DNA from: Malaya genurostris
Lineage: Eukaryota > Arthropoda > Insecta > Diptera > Culicidae
Direction of reading: 5' to 3'
NCBI RefSeq assembly: GCF_030247185.1
Contig: NC_080572.1
Location: forward strand, 156,739,080 to 156,803,079
DNA length: 64,000 bases
The notes under the pieces were generated by a model. It worked only from the letters and a program-made list of their open reading frames with translations, was not told the origin of the DNA and ran no database searches. Each line of letters starts with the position of its first letter. Positions within the stretch are counted from its first letter, which is position 1. A program made the translations under genes and the position numbers. Below, in pieces: positions 47,690 through 58,955 of the stretch.

Positions 47690-48030
47690 AAGAATTTTTA
47701 AATTAAATTAACTAGGCTAAATAAGTCTTCGATCAGACTCCTAGCTAGCCTTAAAAAAGACTGATTAATTTCTTAGTCACTCTAATATCACTCTTTGTAT
47801 CACTTAGTCACTCTAATATCACTTAGTCACTCTAATATCACTCTTTGTATAGCCTTGAAAAAGGCTGACTAATTGTTAGTCTTTAAAAAGACTGTTAGTG
47901 ATTCAGGTAGCCTTGAAAAAGACTGAAGCCTTGAATCAATGAAACTTTAGGTAGCCAGAAAAAATTTCCAGGAGCCAAGAGCTATACGCGTGCGGTGCGA
48001 ACGACTATTCAACACCGACGGACGTTAAAT
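47690..48030 (-). repeat. 5' UTR tandem repeats of the Juan-like element
   Basis: Repeated 'cttagtcactctaatatcac' (three to four times, 47779-47850) and 'agccttgaaaaagactg' variants (47740-47930), followed by 'acgcgtgcggtgcgaacgac' at the probable 5' end near 48010. Non-LTR elements often have such internal promoter repeats; promoter function is inferred. Confidence 0.55.
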
Positions 48031-48034
48031 TTAT

Positions 48035-48600
48035 TTTTTTGACCCATACTGCCGCGGCGAAATCCGTGGAAAAGTCGAAACAGTTTGTGAGTAAGTTGGT
48101 GAATCGTTTTAAAGAGGTAAAAAATGTCGACGACTTTCAAAATCCCGGCTCTGTCGGTGTCTTGTCGGAAAAGACGAAAAAGTGATTTGTGACCTGTTTT
48201 TGAAGAATCCAAGAATGCTTCAAAGTTGACCAAAAAAGATTTAAATATATTGTACGGAACTGTTAGCAGACATTTGATCGCAAATAATTTGAAATTTGAA
48301 AGTACTTTGCAATAACCGATGTTGAGTGAAAAACATGTGCAAAAACGTCTTGAATGGGCAAAAGAGCAAAATGGTGGCGTGACCTTGGATTGGCCCTCTC
48401 ACTAGCCCGATGCCAATCCAATTGTGAACGTTTGGGCTCAAATGAAGACGAAGCTTGGGAAAACCGACCACACAAATTGAAACAGCTTGTTCGCCGAATT
48501 CACTAATTTGGAAATCTTTTCAATCGTTACTAAAACGAACTGTTGAAATTGAAAAAGATTTCCTAATGCGGAAAGTTGAAAATAGTAGAAAAGTTTTTGA
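48035..48600 (+). pseudogene. Tc1-like transposase relic, internally deleted
   Basis: The N-terminal DNA-binding part is 'VEKSKQFVSKLVNRFKEV', with a frameshift, then 'VICDLFLKNPRM', 'TVSRHLIANNLKFESTL' and 'PMLSEKHVQKRLEWAKEQN'. It is fused to the C-terminal 'DWPSH*PDANPIVNVWAQMK' (third catalytic region; family form DWPSxSPDxNPIE, here with a stop and Val for Glu). The first two catalytic Asp and about 90 residues are deleted. It is directly adjacent to the 5' end of the Juan-like element. Confidence 0.8.
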
Positions 48601-48629
48601 TTCTACAATTTTGATTCATTTGTGTTCCA

Positions 48630-49304
48630 TTCAATGTTTGGGATGATACTAACTGAAAATTCATTTAGACTCATTTCAATCTAACCCGAATTACCTTTAT
48701 TATTTTTGTAATATTGTGCGCTATATTTGAATAATATTAATAAATAATTTAAAAATGGAATATGAGTTTCGAAGAATTAAGATTGGGTGTTATGTACACA
48801 TTTGGAAAATTCTTAGTTTTTATCGTTGGATTTAAAGATTGTTTATAAATTTTGATTGAAATTGATGCTTTTGATATATTCCATATACTTTGAAGGTGTT
48901 TGGAAAAAATGTTCAGTTTACTTGATTACTAACTATGAAACCTAACAAATGAAAACATTATTCTCGTATTGTCACTAAGCGTATTATTGAAAACTGCCTA
49001 ATATATTTGAAAATTTCGGATAAAATTTTATTTATATTTTATATTTATATAAATTTATTTTGAACCTATGCAAGCTGAAAAAGGTGATCATTTATAATCA
49101 AAATTTATAAATTAATCTCTAAATCCAATCATTGAAACTAAATTTTTCCAGGTGTGTAAATAAAATCTTATTTCTTCAAACTTAATATTTCATTTTAGGA
49201 TTATTGATTAAATGATTATTATGAATCGAATATAGCGCAGAAAATCAAAACACATTATAAGAAATTCAAGTAAGACTAAATTAAATCTAAAAACATGTTT
49301 TAAT
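48630..49304. other. AT-rich sequence, no gene seen
   Basis: Very AT-rich with short tandem-like 'tttatatttt' stretches. No protein or repeat family recognised. Confidence 0.4.
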
Positions 49305-50048
49305 CCACCTAGTGGTGTAATGATGCCTTTCTCATATTACTCATAACATCATAAATATTACTGTGGAATTCGCTAAAACAACTGTTCATTGAATAGAAAT
49401 AGGAAAGTTTGTTCGGACGTAATCTAACAAACTTTACAAATCCTGTTTACCCTGTAGTTCCGGAACCGGAAATAGTATCCACAACAAATTTAGGAATTCC
49501 GTATTAAACTGCACGACTTTTTTTTTTGAATCTATAAGTTTGTGAAAATCGATGTGGCCATCTTGAAGGAAAGCGAAAGGGTCTCATTTTGCAGTTTTAA
49601 TCACCATTTCCAATTCTTCCGAACCCCGGTTGGTTTGTTTGCCAGCAACAAATATGACCTACAAACAGTTTTGAACGTAGTTAAATTTAGAGTTACTATC
49701 TCATGCTTTATTTCAATTAAACCAATTAGTCGAAATCTAACAAACGAAACGAACCTGCGTTTCTGTTACTTCTGCATATGTGTGTCAAGCTAAACAGCAT
49801 CAGCAGCATAAAACATGTAGTAGGATTATTACTTCTATTATTATTATTGACATCAATATACCACCGGCACGGTATTACTGCATTATTGACTGTGAAAATT
49901 GCATATTTTTTCAAATAAATTGAATTCAATGACATTTGTTTATTCTTTCAATCGCACTTATCATAGAATAGCTAAAATTTTTATCAACCGCAGCACCGTC
50001 TCTTTCCAATATCACACACCATTAGCAGACATCCGTAACTGTTTCGAT
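49305..50048 (-). repeat. culicine dispersed repeat, inverted partner of 27308-28395
   Basis: It starts 'atccacctagtggtgtaatg' and 'cctttctcatattactcata', then 'ttccggaaccggaaatagta', 'catgttttatgctgctgat' (inverted) and 'agacggtgctgcgg' (inverted). It matches 27645-28395 over its length in opposite orientation, with moderate divergence. Confidence 0.7.
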
Positions 50049-50056
50049 TCCTTCAT

Positions 50057-50270
50057 AAAAAGCAAAGTCTTGGCATTACATTCCTTTGGTGGAATTTGGC
50101 CTTTCTGTTTCAACAGACTTCGCAGCCGATTCTTAGTGTACAGAATCATTGCATTGCTAGTACTATGGATCCTACTGACACTAAGAATCCTTCCAGGTCG
50201 GGGCTCGAACGTACGACAACTGGCTTGTAAGACTAGCGTCGCATGCGTTGAAATGCCAACCCGGGACAAG
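50057..50270 (-). mobile_element. tRNA-derived SINE with 8-bp target duplication
   Basis: On the minus strand it starts 'gtcccgggttggcatttcaa', then box B 'gttcgagccccgacctgg', a tRNA-unrelated body ('cactaagaatcggctgcg', 'tctgttgaaacagaaagg') and an A-rich tail. TCCTTCAT flanks it at 50049-50056 and 50271-50278. Same family as 32069-32273. This SINE resembles one that is very abundant in Aedes genomes. Confidence 0.88.
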
Positions 50271-50379
50271 TCCTTCATAGCGTGTACGAAATAGAACGAA
50301 GCTCGCATTGTTCGTTTTGTGTTTTCTTCCTCCACCACGTACCAGTGTTGTACATATTGTCATTCTATATGACGATATG

Positions 50380-51340
50380 AAAACTTTGAAACTTATCGTC
50401 CTGTAACTGCGGAACCGAAGGTCGGGTCCGGATGAAATTTCACAGTAGATTTAATGATAATATGAGCTTTAATTCAAATCAAGATTTGTGAAAATCGGTT
50501 CAAACATCGCAGAGAAACCGAGGTGAGTTCTATTTTTGGAGTTTTCCTTCACCACTTTCGGTGCTTCCGGAACAGGAAAAGGGAAGACCAGTAGTGCCGA
50601 ATTAAGTTTTCATGCCCACAAACTAACAAGCTTTGCAAACTAGAATAATTTTTCACACAGTTTTATGGGATTTGCACCTGTTTTTGACCATCGTTTGTGA
50701 AAAAATACTCATGAAATTGGTAATTTTCTACTTATCATGCTTTAGTTTCGGAACCGAAGGACGGATCCGAATGAAATGTTCTAGAAATTTTAAGATAAGT
50801 AAGACCGTTCATTTGAATCTTAGTTTGTGAAAATCAGTTGAGCCTTTTCAGAGAAAAATGAGTGCACACTTTTTCTCTAATCTTCACATATTACCATGTA
50901 ACTCCGGAACCGGAAGTCGGATCCAAATAAAATTCAATAGCAGGCTATGAGACTGTTAGTCCTTTTATTTGAATCTAAGTTTTTGAAAATCGGTTCATCG
51001 ATTTCTGAAAAAAGTGAGTGCATATTTTTTTCATTGTTTTGGTACATATCATCCTGTATCGCTGGAACCGGAAGTCGAATCGGGATGAAATTAAATAGCG
51101 GACTATGGGACCATGAAACCTTTTATTTGAATCTTAGTTTGGCAAAATCGGTTCAGCAGTCTCCGAGAAAAGTGAGTGCATATTTTTGTTACATACATAC
51201 ACACATACACACACATGACATTTGCTCAGTTCGTCGAGCTGAGTCGAATGGTATATGACATTCGGACCTCCGGGCCTCGGTTAAAAAGTCGGTTTTCTCA
51301 GTGATTGCATAGCCTTTCTATATGAGAAAGGCAAAAATAC
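50380..51340 (+). repeat. culicine dispersed repeat with about 160-170-bp units
   Basis: Degenerate units are phased by 'cggaaccgaaggtcgg/cggaaccggaagtcgg' at about 50410, 50568, 50749, 50906 and 51062. Each is followed by 'tttgaatcttagtttgtg' and 'aaaatcggttcag'. It ends 'ctatatgagaaaggcaaa'. Same family as 5105-5335 and 25630-26330. Confidence 0.75.
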
Positions 51341-51530
51341 CCACTTATTACAAACCATAGTTACTGGACATAGTTTAGTTTCGACTAATTCTTGTTATAT
51401 TAATTAAATACCATGCACATGTCAATTAATATGACTTTTAAACTGTCCGCCTCAAAAATAATATGCCAAACGTACAAAATATATCATGAAATATAAAACG
51501 ATGCATTAGAATAAAAATATTCAAGGTTAA

Positions 51531-51934
51531 GGCCATCGTCCAAGTACCATGCTTTTCATGGACAATCACCGAATTTCATATAACCGATTGCGTGGAAATT
51601 TTTGAAATTCGTGGATTTTCTATGAAAAGCGTGAGAAGGTTTTCCAAAAATGTGTCCGAATGTAATCTTTGTATCCATCATAAGGTTTATTTGAAAAAAA
51701 ATATGTCATCGCATTATTTTTCCAGATAATTGTGAAAGATCACAAAAACACTCATTTTTCAAAGCTATTTTTGATAAGACTCGGAAAATCCTCCGAATTT
51801 TCCTGCCATTTTCACCCTGTAGATAGATAAAAGTATTGCAAAGGTCTGTATGTTTTTGATTTTGGCAAATTTTTCAAAATTTCCATCAAAAATTTCCTAA
51901 AACCACCCGCGCGCATGGTACTTGGACAATGGCC
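51531..51934. mobile_element. piggyBac-type MITE (TTAA target)
   Basis: Terminal inverted repeats are GGCCATCGTCCAAGTACCAT and ATGGTACTTGGACAATGGCC (one mismatch in about 22). TTAA flanks both sides (51527-51530 and 51935-51938). The 404-bp interior has no coding capacity. The TTAA duplication is diagnostic for piggyBac-like transposition. Confidence 0.92.
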
Positions 51935-52207
51935 TTAATATGTTTATGAAAATTCATGATGACATCGATAATTACTTTTAAATAAAAAGAAGCGTATTCG
52001 AAAATTCAAAGTTGATAGCAATAAAGCTTTCGACCATTTCTTATCAAGTTTACGAGCTCGATTGTTTTGGTTTCATAATGCCAAAAATTTTCAATAATCT
52101 AATACTACTTCGATTGAAGTCGAACGAAGCTCGATGATCGAGTTCGAATCGAGAACCATAATACAAAACATGGTCGATTCGATAAAATTTCAATTGAATC
52201 GAGATAT

Positions 52208-52513
52208 TTAATGCCACATCTGGTTCCGAATTTTGCTCTCGAATTCCAGAATTTTGGTTCTGGCAAATCTAGCTTTGGATTTTAGGAAGTTAGAATCTTC
52301 AGTTACTAATATGTCATCCTCAAGTGCGTATTTAGTATTTATAGATAGAGATTTCTGTTCACAATAAGCGCCACCGGTGATTTGTTTGCTATGTTTGATG
52401 CCTGCTATTGGTAACGTTTCATAACGATCGGGAAGTCTACAATCGAATGATGTTTCCGATAAGCCTATATGAAAATTTCCAACGCTGACGCTGTCGACAA
52501 TAGTCATTGACAT
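52208..52513 (-). CDS. hypothetical 101-codon frame
   Basis: The frame starts MSMTIVDSVSVGNFHIGLSE and has a balanced composition ('GGAYCEQKSLSINTKYALED', 'ARFARTKILEFESKIRNQMW'). I recognise no family. It could be a host exon fragment, a decayed element or chance. There is no clear splice signal or promoter. Confidence 0.25.
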   Translation of the reverse strand: MSMTIVDSVSVGNFHIGLSETSFDCRLPDRYETLPIAGIKHSKQITGGAYCEQKSLSINTKYALEDDILVTEDSNFLKSKARFARTKILEFESKIRNQMWH

Positions 52514-53867
52514 CCATTTATCAAGCCGGTTGGCGTGCTCTGATTGACACGTTCAAACATCAGTCAATTCGATCTAATTACTATTGCTTATTATAAATAG
52601 AACATAATTTTGCTATACTTTTTGAGTTAAGTGTTTTTGAACTTTCTAGTTGTATAATCGCGATGATCATTAGATCAGGTCCTAAATGCAAATGACTCAA
52701 AATTTCTCTTTGTTTACTTCTCTTTCTTCAGTGCGGATTAAAAAATGCTAGTTTTAGTTTATTCTCTGCAAATAGTTTTAGAGTTGGATTGCTAGGAGTA
52801 CCGTAATAGTCGAAAGAGAAAGTCAACAAAGAGAATCACTCATTTGAACTTGGAACATAATAGAATGTACATAAATAAATAACATAAATCCACCTTCAAA
52901 TCACCTAGTTAGAAGCGTTTAAGATTACAGTTACGTGAAAAGTTATGTCAATATATTGCACCCTACTTTTTTGTAACATATTTAATAAGACACTGCCTTA
53001 GCTCTAAGATGGTGCGGTGAGACCCTACTTTTCACGTAGGTTTTAATGGACTGCCATTTCAAATCTGTTTAATGCACAATCCAGTAAAAATTCATATTTA
53101 AAATGTAGTGTAGTACTCATATCACATTCAGATACCAGAAAACTGTTATTTTAAATATTGGTTGGAGATTTTCAAAATTTTTATATAAATCATTAGGTTC
53201 TAACCATAAAACCATGAACATTTATTTCAGAAAATCTGCATTGCAATTCTTCTTATTCTTCACTTCTGGGTGTTGTCACCTCACTTGAAATAACACCGAT
53301 TGATGGCACAGCAAGTTGAGCTATATTGCCAGTTAATTTTCGTTTCTTTCCACTGGACTACAAGTGAAAATCTTGATGCGTGACAACGTGGAGTCGCAAA
53401 AGTACGGGTGAAAATCTTTTCTCGCGAAATACTCAAATTTTCACCGTGTTCACTCGTTGAGTGTTCCACCGGAGGTGCACAGAAGTTCAATGGCTGTAAA
53501 AAGCACCAGCTACCGTTAACATCGTGGGTGTGGGTTTGTGAGGCTTACAAAACGGGCATATTTGACAGATTAATTTGAATCAAAATCATAATCCATTTTG
53601 CTTTGTAGTAAAAAATTCTAACCAAAAAAAATTTCTCTCGCATATTCAAACTACTTACACTTGAAGGACTCACTGTTCACCATTTTCAAAATTGAATTTT
53701 TCACAACGGGAATACACGTACATTATTTGATGTTTGGTCAATTCACGTAAACAAACTGATGATACTCTATTCATTTTAGGGGATGTTCGCATAACATTCG
53801 TTTTCGTCACGCATAATATTCAATTTGACATTTGGAACCATTTTACCATTTTTACTACTCATTCGGG

Positions 53868-54020
53868 TCGGGTACAAGTACAGGTAATTTTTAATCGGGT
53901 ACGGGTAAATTTTTTTATTTTTAATCGGGTGCGGGTCGGGTACGGGTAAATTTTTTTTATTTTTTATCGGGTACGGGTCGGGTACGGGTATTTTTTAAAA
54001 TTTTTAATCGGGTACGGGTG
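53868..54020 (+). repeat. degenerate CGGGTACGGGTA repeat
   Basis: About eight 'cgggt(a/c)cgggt' motifs separated by T-rich spacers ('aattttttttatttttaatc'). G-rich and T-rich blocks alternate on one strand. Non-coding. Confidence 0.8.
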
Positions 54021-55160
54021 GAACACATTTTTGTTTTCTATATAGCGGTGCAAACTAGAGACTTAAGAAAAAAACACGTAGAAATGTGGTCAGGTTTTGA
54101 ACAATTACAGCTCAGTCAATTTTGTATCAATTATTAATATTATGTCACCATTTGATTGGAAATATTTCTACGTATCGATTTGAATGTTCATAGCCAGGTA
54201 TTTTTAATTTTATATCATTGAAATGTTGATTAATAGCTAGCAGTGTCCAATTTTGGCTGCAAAAAATCTACGGCATACCGGATTTCCCTGCAATATTCGA
54301 CGGTTTTGAAGGAGTAAGCGATATATCAAAGGGAAAGCAGCGCTCTGATGGGTCAATCGAAGCAAAAGCAAAGCTGTTGGAAGCACGCGAATCTACAAAT
54401 AGAAGCGAAATTATAGCTAACGTTTCAGTCTTATGCGTAGCTTGCTAGAGGTAGGTTGTTGCTACACAGCAAGACAAAAAGTGCCATAAACGATTTGAAG
54501 CTTTTATTGGTATGCTCTGATCATGTGTCATGCAAGATTGGATGAAATCCCATGTTATGTCGTTTCGCCTGAGAAATTGACAACTTCCCCAGGGTAAATT
54601 TTGAGTGCGTAAGACTAATATCTAATTTATATAAGATGAACTGATAATGAGAAATATTTTATCGCTTCAGCCGAAATAGCAAAATGTTAGTAATGGTACA
54701 GAAACGCTATAAAAATAACTGCTTGCATACAAAACTTGAACATAAGCTTGGTGAAGAGAAGCTTAAATATCGATATCCGTATCACAAGCATGTACAAACA
54801 ATTAATTGTATACATTTGGGCTATTGACTATGTCATCTCGGATTCTCGAAAATTCAACTGGTGAAGTTTCGTTAAGTTGAAGTTATTACACCTCTGTTGT
54901 GTGTCGAGATTTTTCGAAAATTCGTGTTGCAAACGTATCTTTTACCAACCGATCGTTAGCAATTTAATGTTGGTGGATCTTCAAGAAGTTCTTCAACGTA
55001 AAAGATCAACCGATTGTATTTTATCGAGGAAGCAAATCAGTGTCGTTTTTATCAAACCGTTCGGATCTGTGCTTGATCCCGCTCAAGTAGTTTATACGTC
55101 ATCACCAGTAACAACGCTTTCGTTAAGTTTTTGTTTGTCACGAATCTGGTGTGAAGCGCA

Positions 55161-55943
55161 ATGACTAAAAAACAATGCGGCGAATGCAGAGAAGATGTCG
55201 ACGATGTTGAACCGATGCGTTGTGGTTTTTGCGAATCCTTCTTACATATCAGCCAAACTTGTTGCGGTATAAACGCTAGAGGTTTGAGAGATTATTTCAA
55301 TCTCGGAAAGCTATTACTTATATGTACACCATGCAGAGAAGAGTTAAAAGGCTGAAGCATTCGCAAATATATTGCTGAGAACCAACAACCTATACCGGCC
55401 GTCTCGATTAGTGATATTGATCTACCAGCGCAAGTCCAGGGGTTATCTAAAGCGGTTGTTGCTCTCAATAATAAAATAGACAATATGTCGGTACAAAGAA
55501 TGCGTATATGGCCAGTACCGTCGGATACACCTAGGGGAACGAAACGTCACCGAATGGATGATGATAAAACGACTATTCAAGCTCCTACTGAACGCGGCAT
55601 TGATTTCAGTGACCTGTCGGTTCGTTCTATTTTCACTAACGAAGAGAAGTTCTGGTTTTATCTTTCGGGGTTCAATCCGTTAATCACCGACGGTGATGTT
55701 CAAAAAATCTTATCCCGTTGTTTGAATATAGCGGAACCAACAGATTTCGTACGACTCGTACCGAAAGGAAAAGACGTCACTGGCATGTCGTTCGTTTCGT
55801 TCAAAATTGGTCTAGATCCCAACTTGGAAACTAAAGCGTTGGATCCTGCATCATGGCCTATTGGACTGCTGTTTCGTGAGTTTATACCTCAGCCAAAAAA
55901 CTACGACCTTCGAATACAACCCACCAGTGCGTTCGGCAGATGA
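55161..55943 (+). pseudogene. CR1-type ORF1 with PHD-like zinc finger
   Basis: The first frame (55161-55355) reads 'CGECREDVDDVEPMRCGFC', 'FLHISQTCCGINARGL' and 'LLLICTPCREEL', a C4HC3/PHD-like cluster. An in-frame stop at about 55353 is followed by further coding: 'IPAVSI'-like sequence and 55485-55943 ('RSIFTNEEKFWFYLSGFNPL', 'ADPTDFVRLVPKG'-type, 'SFVSFKIGLDPNLETKALDP'), an RNA-recognition-like module in this ORF1 class. It binds nucleic acid in relatives. Confidence 0.75.
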
Positions 55944-56081
55944 CGGTGGGAACCTACGGGTTTCCACCAGAGACGAGTATTATTCAATGAATTCATCGAT
56001 TCCTACATTAAACGTTCCCGTGTTGCTTCATGACGATCCTGAAGACGCTGTGATATGGATATATTACCAAAATGTTTGTGG

Positions 56082-56228
56082 GGGACGGGTATAGTGTGAT
56101 GGGTAAGTCGATGCCTTTCACGCAGCCCGCCTGGGTTCGATTCCCAACCCCGCACATAGGGTCAGAAAGTTTTTCTTACCCGAAGAGGCGAATGACCTTA
56201 AAAACCTCTATAATCCAAACAAAAAAAA
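56082..56228 (+). mobile_element. tRNA-Glu-like SINE with 11-bp target duplication
   Basis: 'gggacgggtatagtgtgatg' (box A region), 'gcctttcacgcag' (anticodon-arm region like tRNA-Glu, TTC) and 'gggttcgattcccaaccccg' (box B) form the head. A 70-nt body and an A-rich tail (aaacaaaaaaaaa) follow. AATGTTTGTGG flanks it at 56071-56081 and 56229-56239. It interrupts the CR1 coding frame between 'YYQNV' and 'CGIK'. Confidence 0.92.
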
Positions 56229-56233
56229 AATGT

Positions 56234-57006
56234 TTGTGGCATAAAACGAAAATCGACGATATATTTTTGGCCTCGAACGATTGTAACTACGATGTCATAA
56301 TACTGACTGAAACCGGACTTGACGATCGCATTAACTCTCTGCAACTGTTTGGAACATCGTTCAATGTTTTTCGTTGTGGCCGTAATACCCTTAACAGTAA
56401 CAAAACAAGTTTTGGGGGCGTTTTAATTACTGTGTCACAAAAATACGCCAGCTCAAAGATCGAAACAGTGAATGGTCAATGCTTAGAACAAGTGTGTGCG
56501 AGTGCCACTGTTAAGGGAAAAAAATGTTCATATGTGGTGTGTACATCCCTCCTGATAGGAGTCAAATCGTCGAAGTAATAGAAACACATATTTCCACTGT
56601 TATTGAACTAAACTGTAAGGCATTTGCTGATGAAACTATTATTGTTTGCGGTGATTTTAATCAGCCTCGAATTGTATGGGATTATGGACTGGGTACCACG
56701 CATTGTTTTAACTCTTCTTCGCTGCCCGCTGCGAGTACGGCGCTGATCGATGGGATGGATTTTTTTAATCTTCACCAGTCGAACCAAAATCTAGTGTTTT
56801 GTTCCTGTGACTGCTCATTGTTTGTTGACGAGTGTGTAGCTTCGCTCCTACTCGTTGACCCGCACCATCCACCTTTAGTAATTTCGTTGCCCATTGAAGA
56901 CAATAATTCACGACACGCAGCAAGTTCGGGAGACACATATTTACGGTTAAATTATCGAAAAATTGACTTCTCAGCTCTGATGGAATATTTGCAGAATTAT
57001 AGTTGA
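56234..57006 (+). pseudogene. CR1-type ORF2 endonuclease
   Basis: 'YDVIILTETGLDDRINSLQ' (catalytic Glu), 'FNVFRCGRNTLNSNKTSFGG', then after a frameshift near 56520 'FICGVYIPPD' and 'ETIIVCGDFNQPRIVWDYG' (GDFN). Where SDHxP is expected the sequence reads 'DPHHPPLVI', close but degraded. It ends at a stop 57004-57006; the linker to RT is broken by stops (57005-57240). Confidence 0.85.
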
Positions 57007-57240
57007 ACTCTGCGCGAAACGGATAATGTTGATGAGATGGCATCGTTGTTTTGTAGTACTATCTCTCGTTGGCTCAGTACAAATTTATTATTTTTTAAAC
57101 GACCTATTTCTCCCCCGTGGGCCACATCACGTTTACATGATTTAAAGCGCCAACGCAATGCTTGGCAGCGCAGACACCGTCGTTGACGGAGCTTAGAAAC
57201 AAAACTAAATTTCGAAAAATCGAGTGATGAGTACCGCAAA

Positions 57241-58955
57241 TTGAATGCTGGTTTATATAGAGCTTACGTCATGCGAGTTCAAACGGATGTATGTAGGAAC
57301 CCCAGGAATTTTTGGAACTTTGTGAATTCGAAGCGAAAATGTTCAATCATTCCTCAGAACGTTTGTTTTGACGGTGTGACGTCTGCATCAACCTCAGACT
57401 CATGTGAGTTGTTTGCTAAATTCTTCGCTTCCGTGTTTACTGAGCAAAAGGCCTCCAACATCGAAGCTGAAGTTGTCGCATCATATGTTCCTGAAAACTT
57501 GGTGGATTTTCGTATATTTATAATCACTCCCGAAATGATCAGTGCTGCAGCAAAGAAACCGAAAAGTTCGTACTCGACTGGACCTGACGGAATTCCTTCT
57601 GTCGTTTATACTCGCTGTGCAACTGCTCTGCTCGAACCATTATGTTACGTGTTGTATATTTCCAACGATATGGAAGCAGTCGTTCATGTTTCCAATGTAT
57701 AAAAACGGTGATCGAAAGGACGTGATAAATTATCGTGGTATTACGAGCCTATCTGCTGCCTCCAAGCTATTCGAAACAGTTGTCAGCTCTGTTGTTCTTT
57801 CTCGTACAAAAAGTTATATATCAACCGATCAGCATGGATTTATGCCAGGACGATCCGTTAGTACAAATTTGCTCGATTTTACCTCGACCTGCTTTTCGCA
57901 TATGGAGGAAAGGGTACAAATTGATGCAGTATACACCGATCTAAAAGCAGAATTTGATCGTAGAGACCACCGAATTCTATTATGTAAACTGATGCGACTT
58001 GGTGCATCAAACAAGTTCGTTGAATGGTTGAGTTCCTATTTGTGTGGTAGAGTCCTACGTGTACAATTGGGAACCTCAGTTTCATCCCCGTTTACGAATA
58101 AATCAGGAGTTCCGCAAGGCAGTAATATGGGTCCCCTTCTGTTCGCACTGTTTTTCAACGATGCCGCTTTGCTGCTTGGTTATGGATGTAAGCTGATCTA
58201 CGCCGACGATTTGGAGCTGTACTTAGTAATTCGTAATTATGAGGACTGCGTCCATCTTCAAGAACTGCTAGATGAATTTGTCGCATGGTGTCGACGAAAC
58301 CATTTTGTGATCAGCATTGCCAAATGTCAAGTAATTACATTTCACCGAATACTTCGTCCATTAATCTTCGACTACAAAATTGATGGACAAACACTTACAA
58401 GAGTTGACCGTGTTAACGACCTTGGTGTTGTATTGGATGCAAAACTTACATTTAATCAGCATTACTCTGCTTTAATATCTAAGCCAACGAAACAACAAGG
58501 ATTCGTAGCTAAAATCAGCAGAGATTTCAAGAATCCACATTGTTTGAAGGCGTTATACTGTTCCTTAGTGCGACCATTGCTGGAAAATGCCAGTTTGGTA
58601 TGGAGTCCATATCAACTCGTTTGGAACTTGCGGATTGAGCGTGTTCAGAAAAGATTTATTCGGCTTGCGCTAAGAGACCTTCCCTGGCGAAATCCCTTGG
58701 ACCTGCCACCGTATCCTGATCGATGTCGCCTGTTAGGTCTTGACACCCTGGAACGACGAAGAAAGATTCAACAAGCTGCGTTTGTGGCGAAGATTATCAA
58801 CGGCGAAATCGACTTTCCAAAGATCCTGTCTTTCATCGACTTTTGGGTTTCACAACGAACTCTACGATCAACAGGTTTGCTACAACGAAGATTCCATCGG
58901 ACATCGTTTGGAGCCAACGAACCTATTGCAGCGTGTGTTCGAACTTTCTCCGTTG
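57241..58955 (+). pseudogene. CR1-type ORF2 reverse transcriptase
   Basis: The first part (57241-57702) carries 'SSYSTGPDGIPSVVYTRC'. After a frameshift at about 57660 the rest follows: 'YKNGDRKDVINYRGITSLSA', 'STDQHGFMPGRSVSTNLLDF', 'VYTDLKAEFDRRDHRILL' (family DLSAAFD; here E for A), 'KSGVPQGSNMGPLLFALFFN', 'LIYADDLELYL' (YADD intact), 'DLGVVLDAKLTFNQHY' and 'RRFHRTSFGANEPIAACVRT'. The last 30-40 residues are replaced where family G copy F starts at about 58950. The RT region itself is open for about 430 codons, better preserved than the rest. Confidence 0.88.

Larger units (their letters stand above)
41850..48030 (-). mobile_element. Jockey-clade (Juan-like) non-LTR retrotransposon, interrupted
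   Basis: The minus-strand order is 5' UTR with tandem repeats (48030-47690), ORF1 (47678-46707), ORF2 endonuclease (46123-45077), RT N-terminal part (44956-44485), a CR1 fragment in opposite orientation (43009-44482), RT C-terminal part (43008-42147), and a 3' UTR to about 41850. The protein style (ORF1 with three knuckles, 'GDLNAKH', 'FCDD') fits the Jockey clade such as Juan/JAM1 of mosquitoes. Confidence 0.8.
51939..54869. other. mostly unexplained AT-rich DNA
   Basis: About 2.9 kb with one orphan frame (52208-52513), a 12-bp inverted repeat (tacgtgaaaagt at about 52932 and its complement at about 53028) and a GGGTACGGGT-type repeat at 53868-54020. No known gene or element otherwise. Confidence 0.4.
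54870..58955 (+). mobile_element. CR1-clade non-LTR retrotransposon (degenerate)
   Basis: The order is 5' UTR (from about 54870), ORF1 with a PHD-like zinc finger (55161-55943), a SINE (56082-56228), endonuclease (56234-57006) and RT (57241-58955). The 3' end is cut by family G copy F. PHD-type ORF1 is typical of CR1-group elements such as Q and T1 of Anopheles. The RT is clearly related to, but not the same as, the fragment at 43009-44482. Confidence 0.8.
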
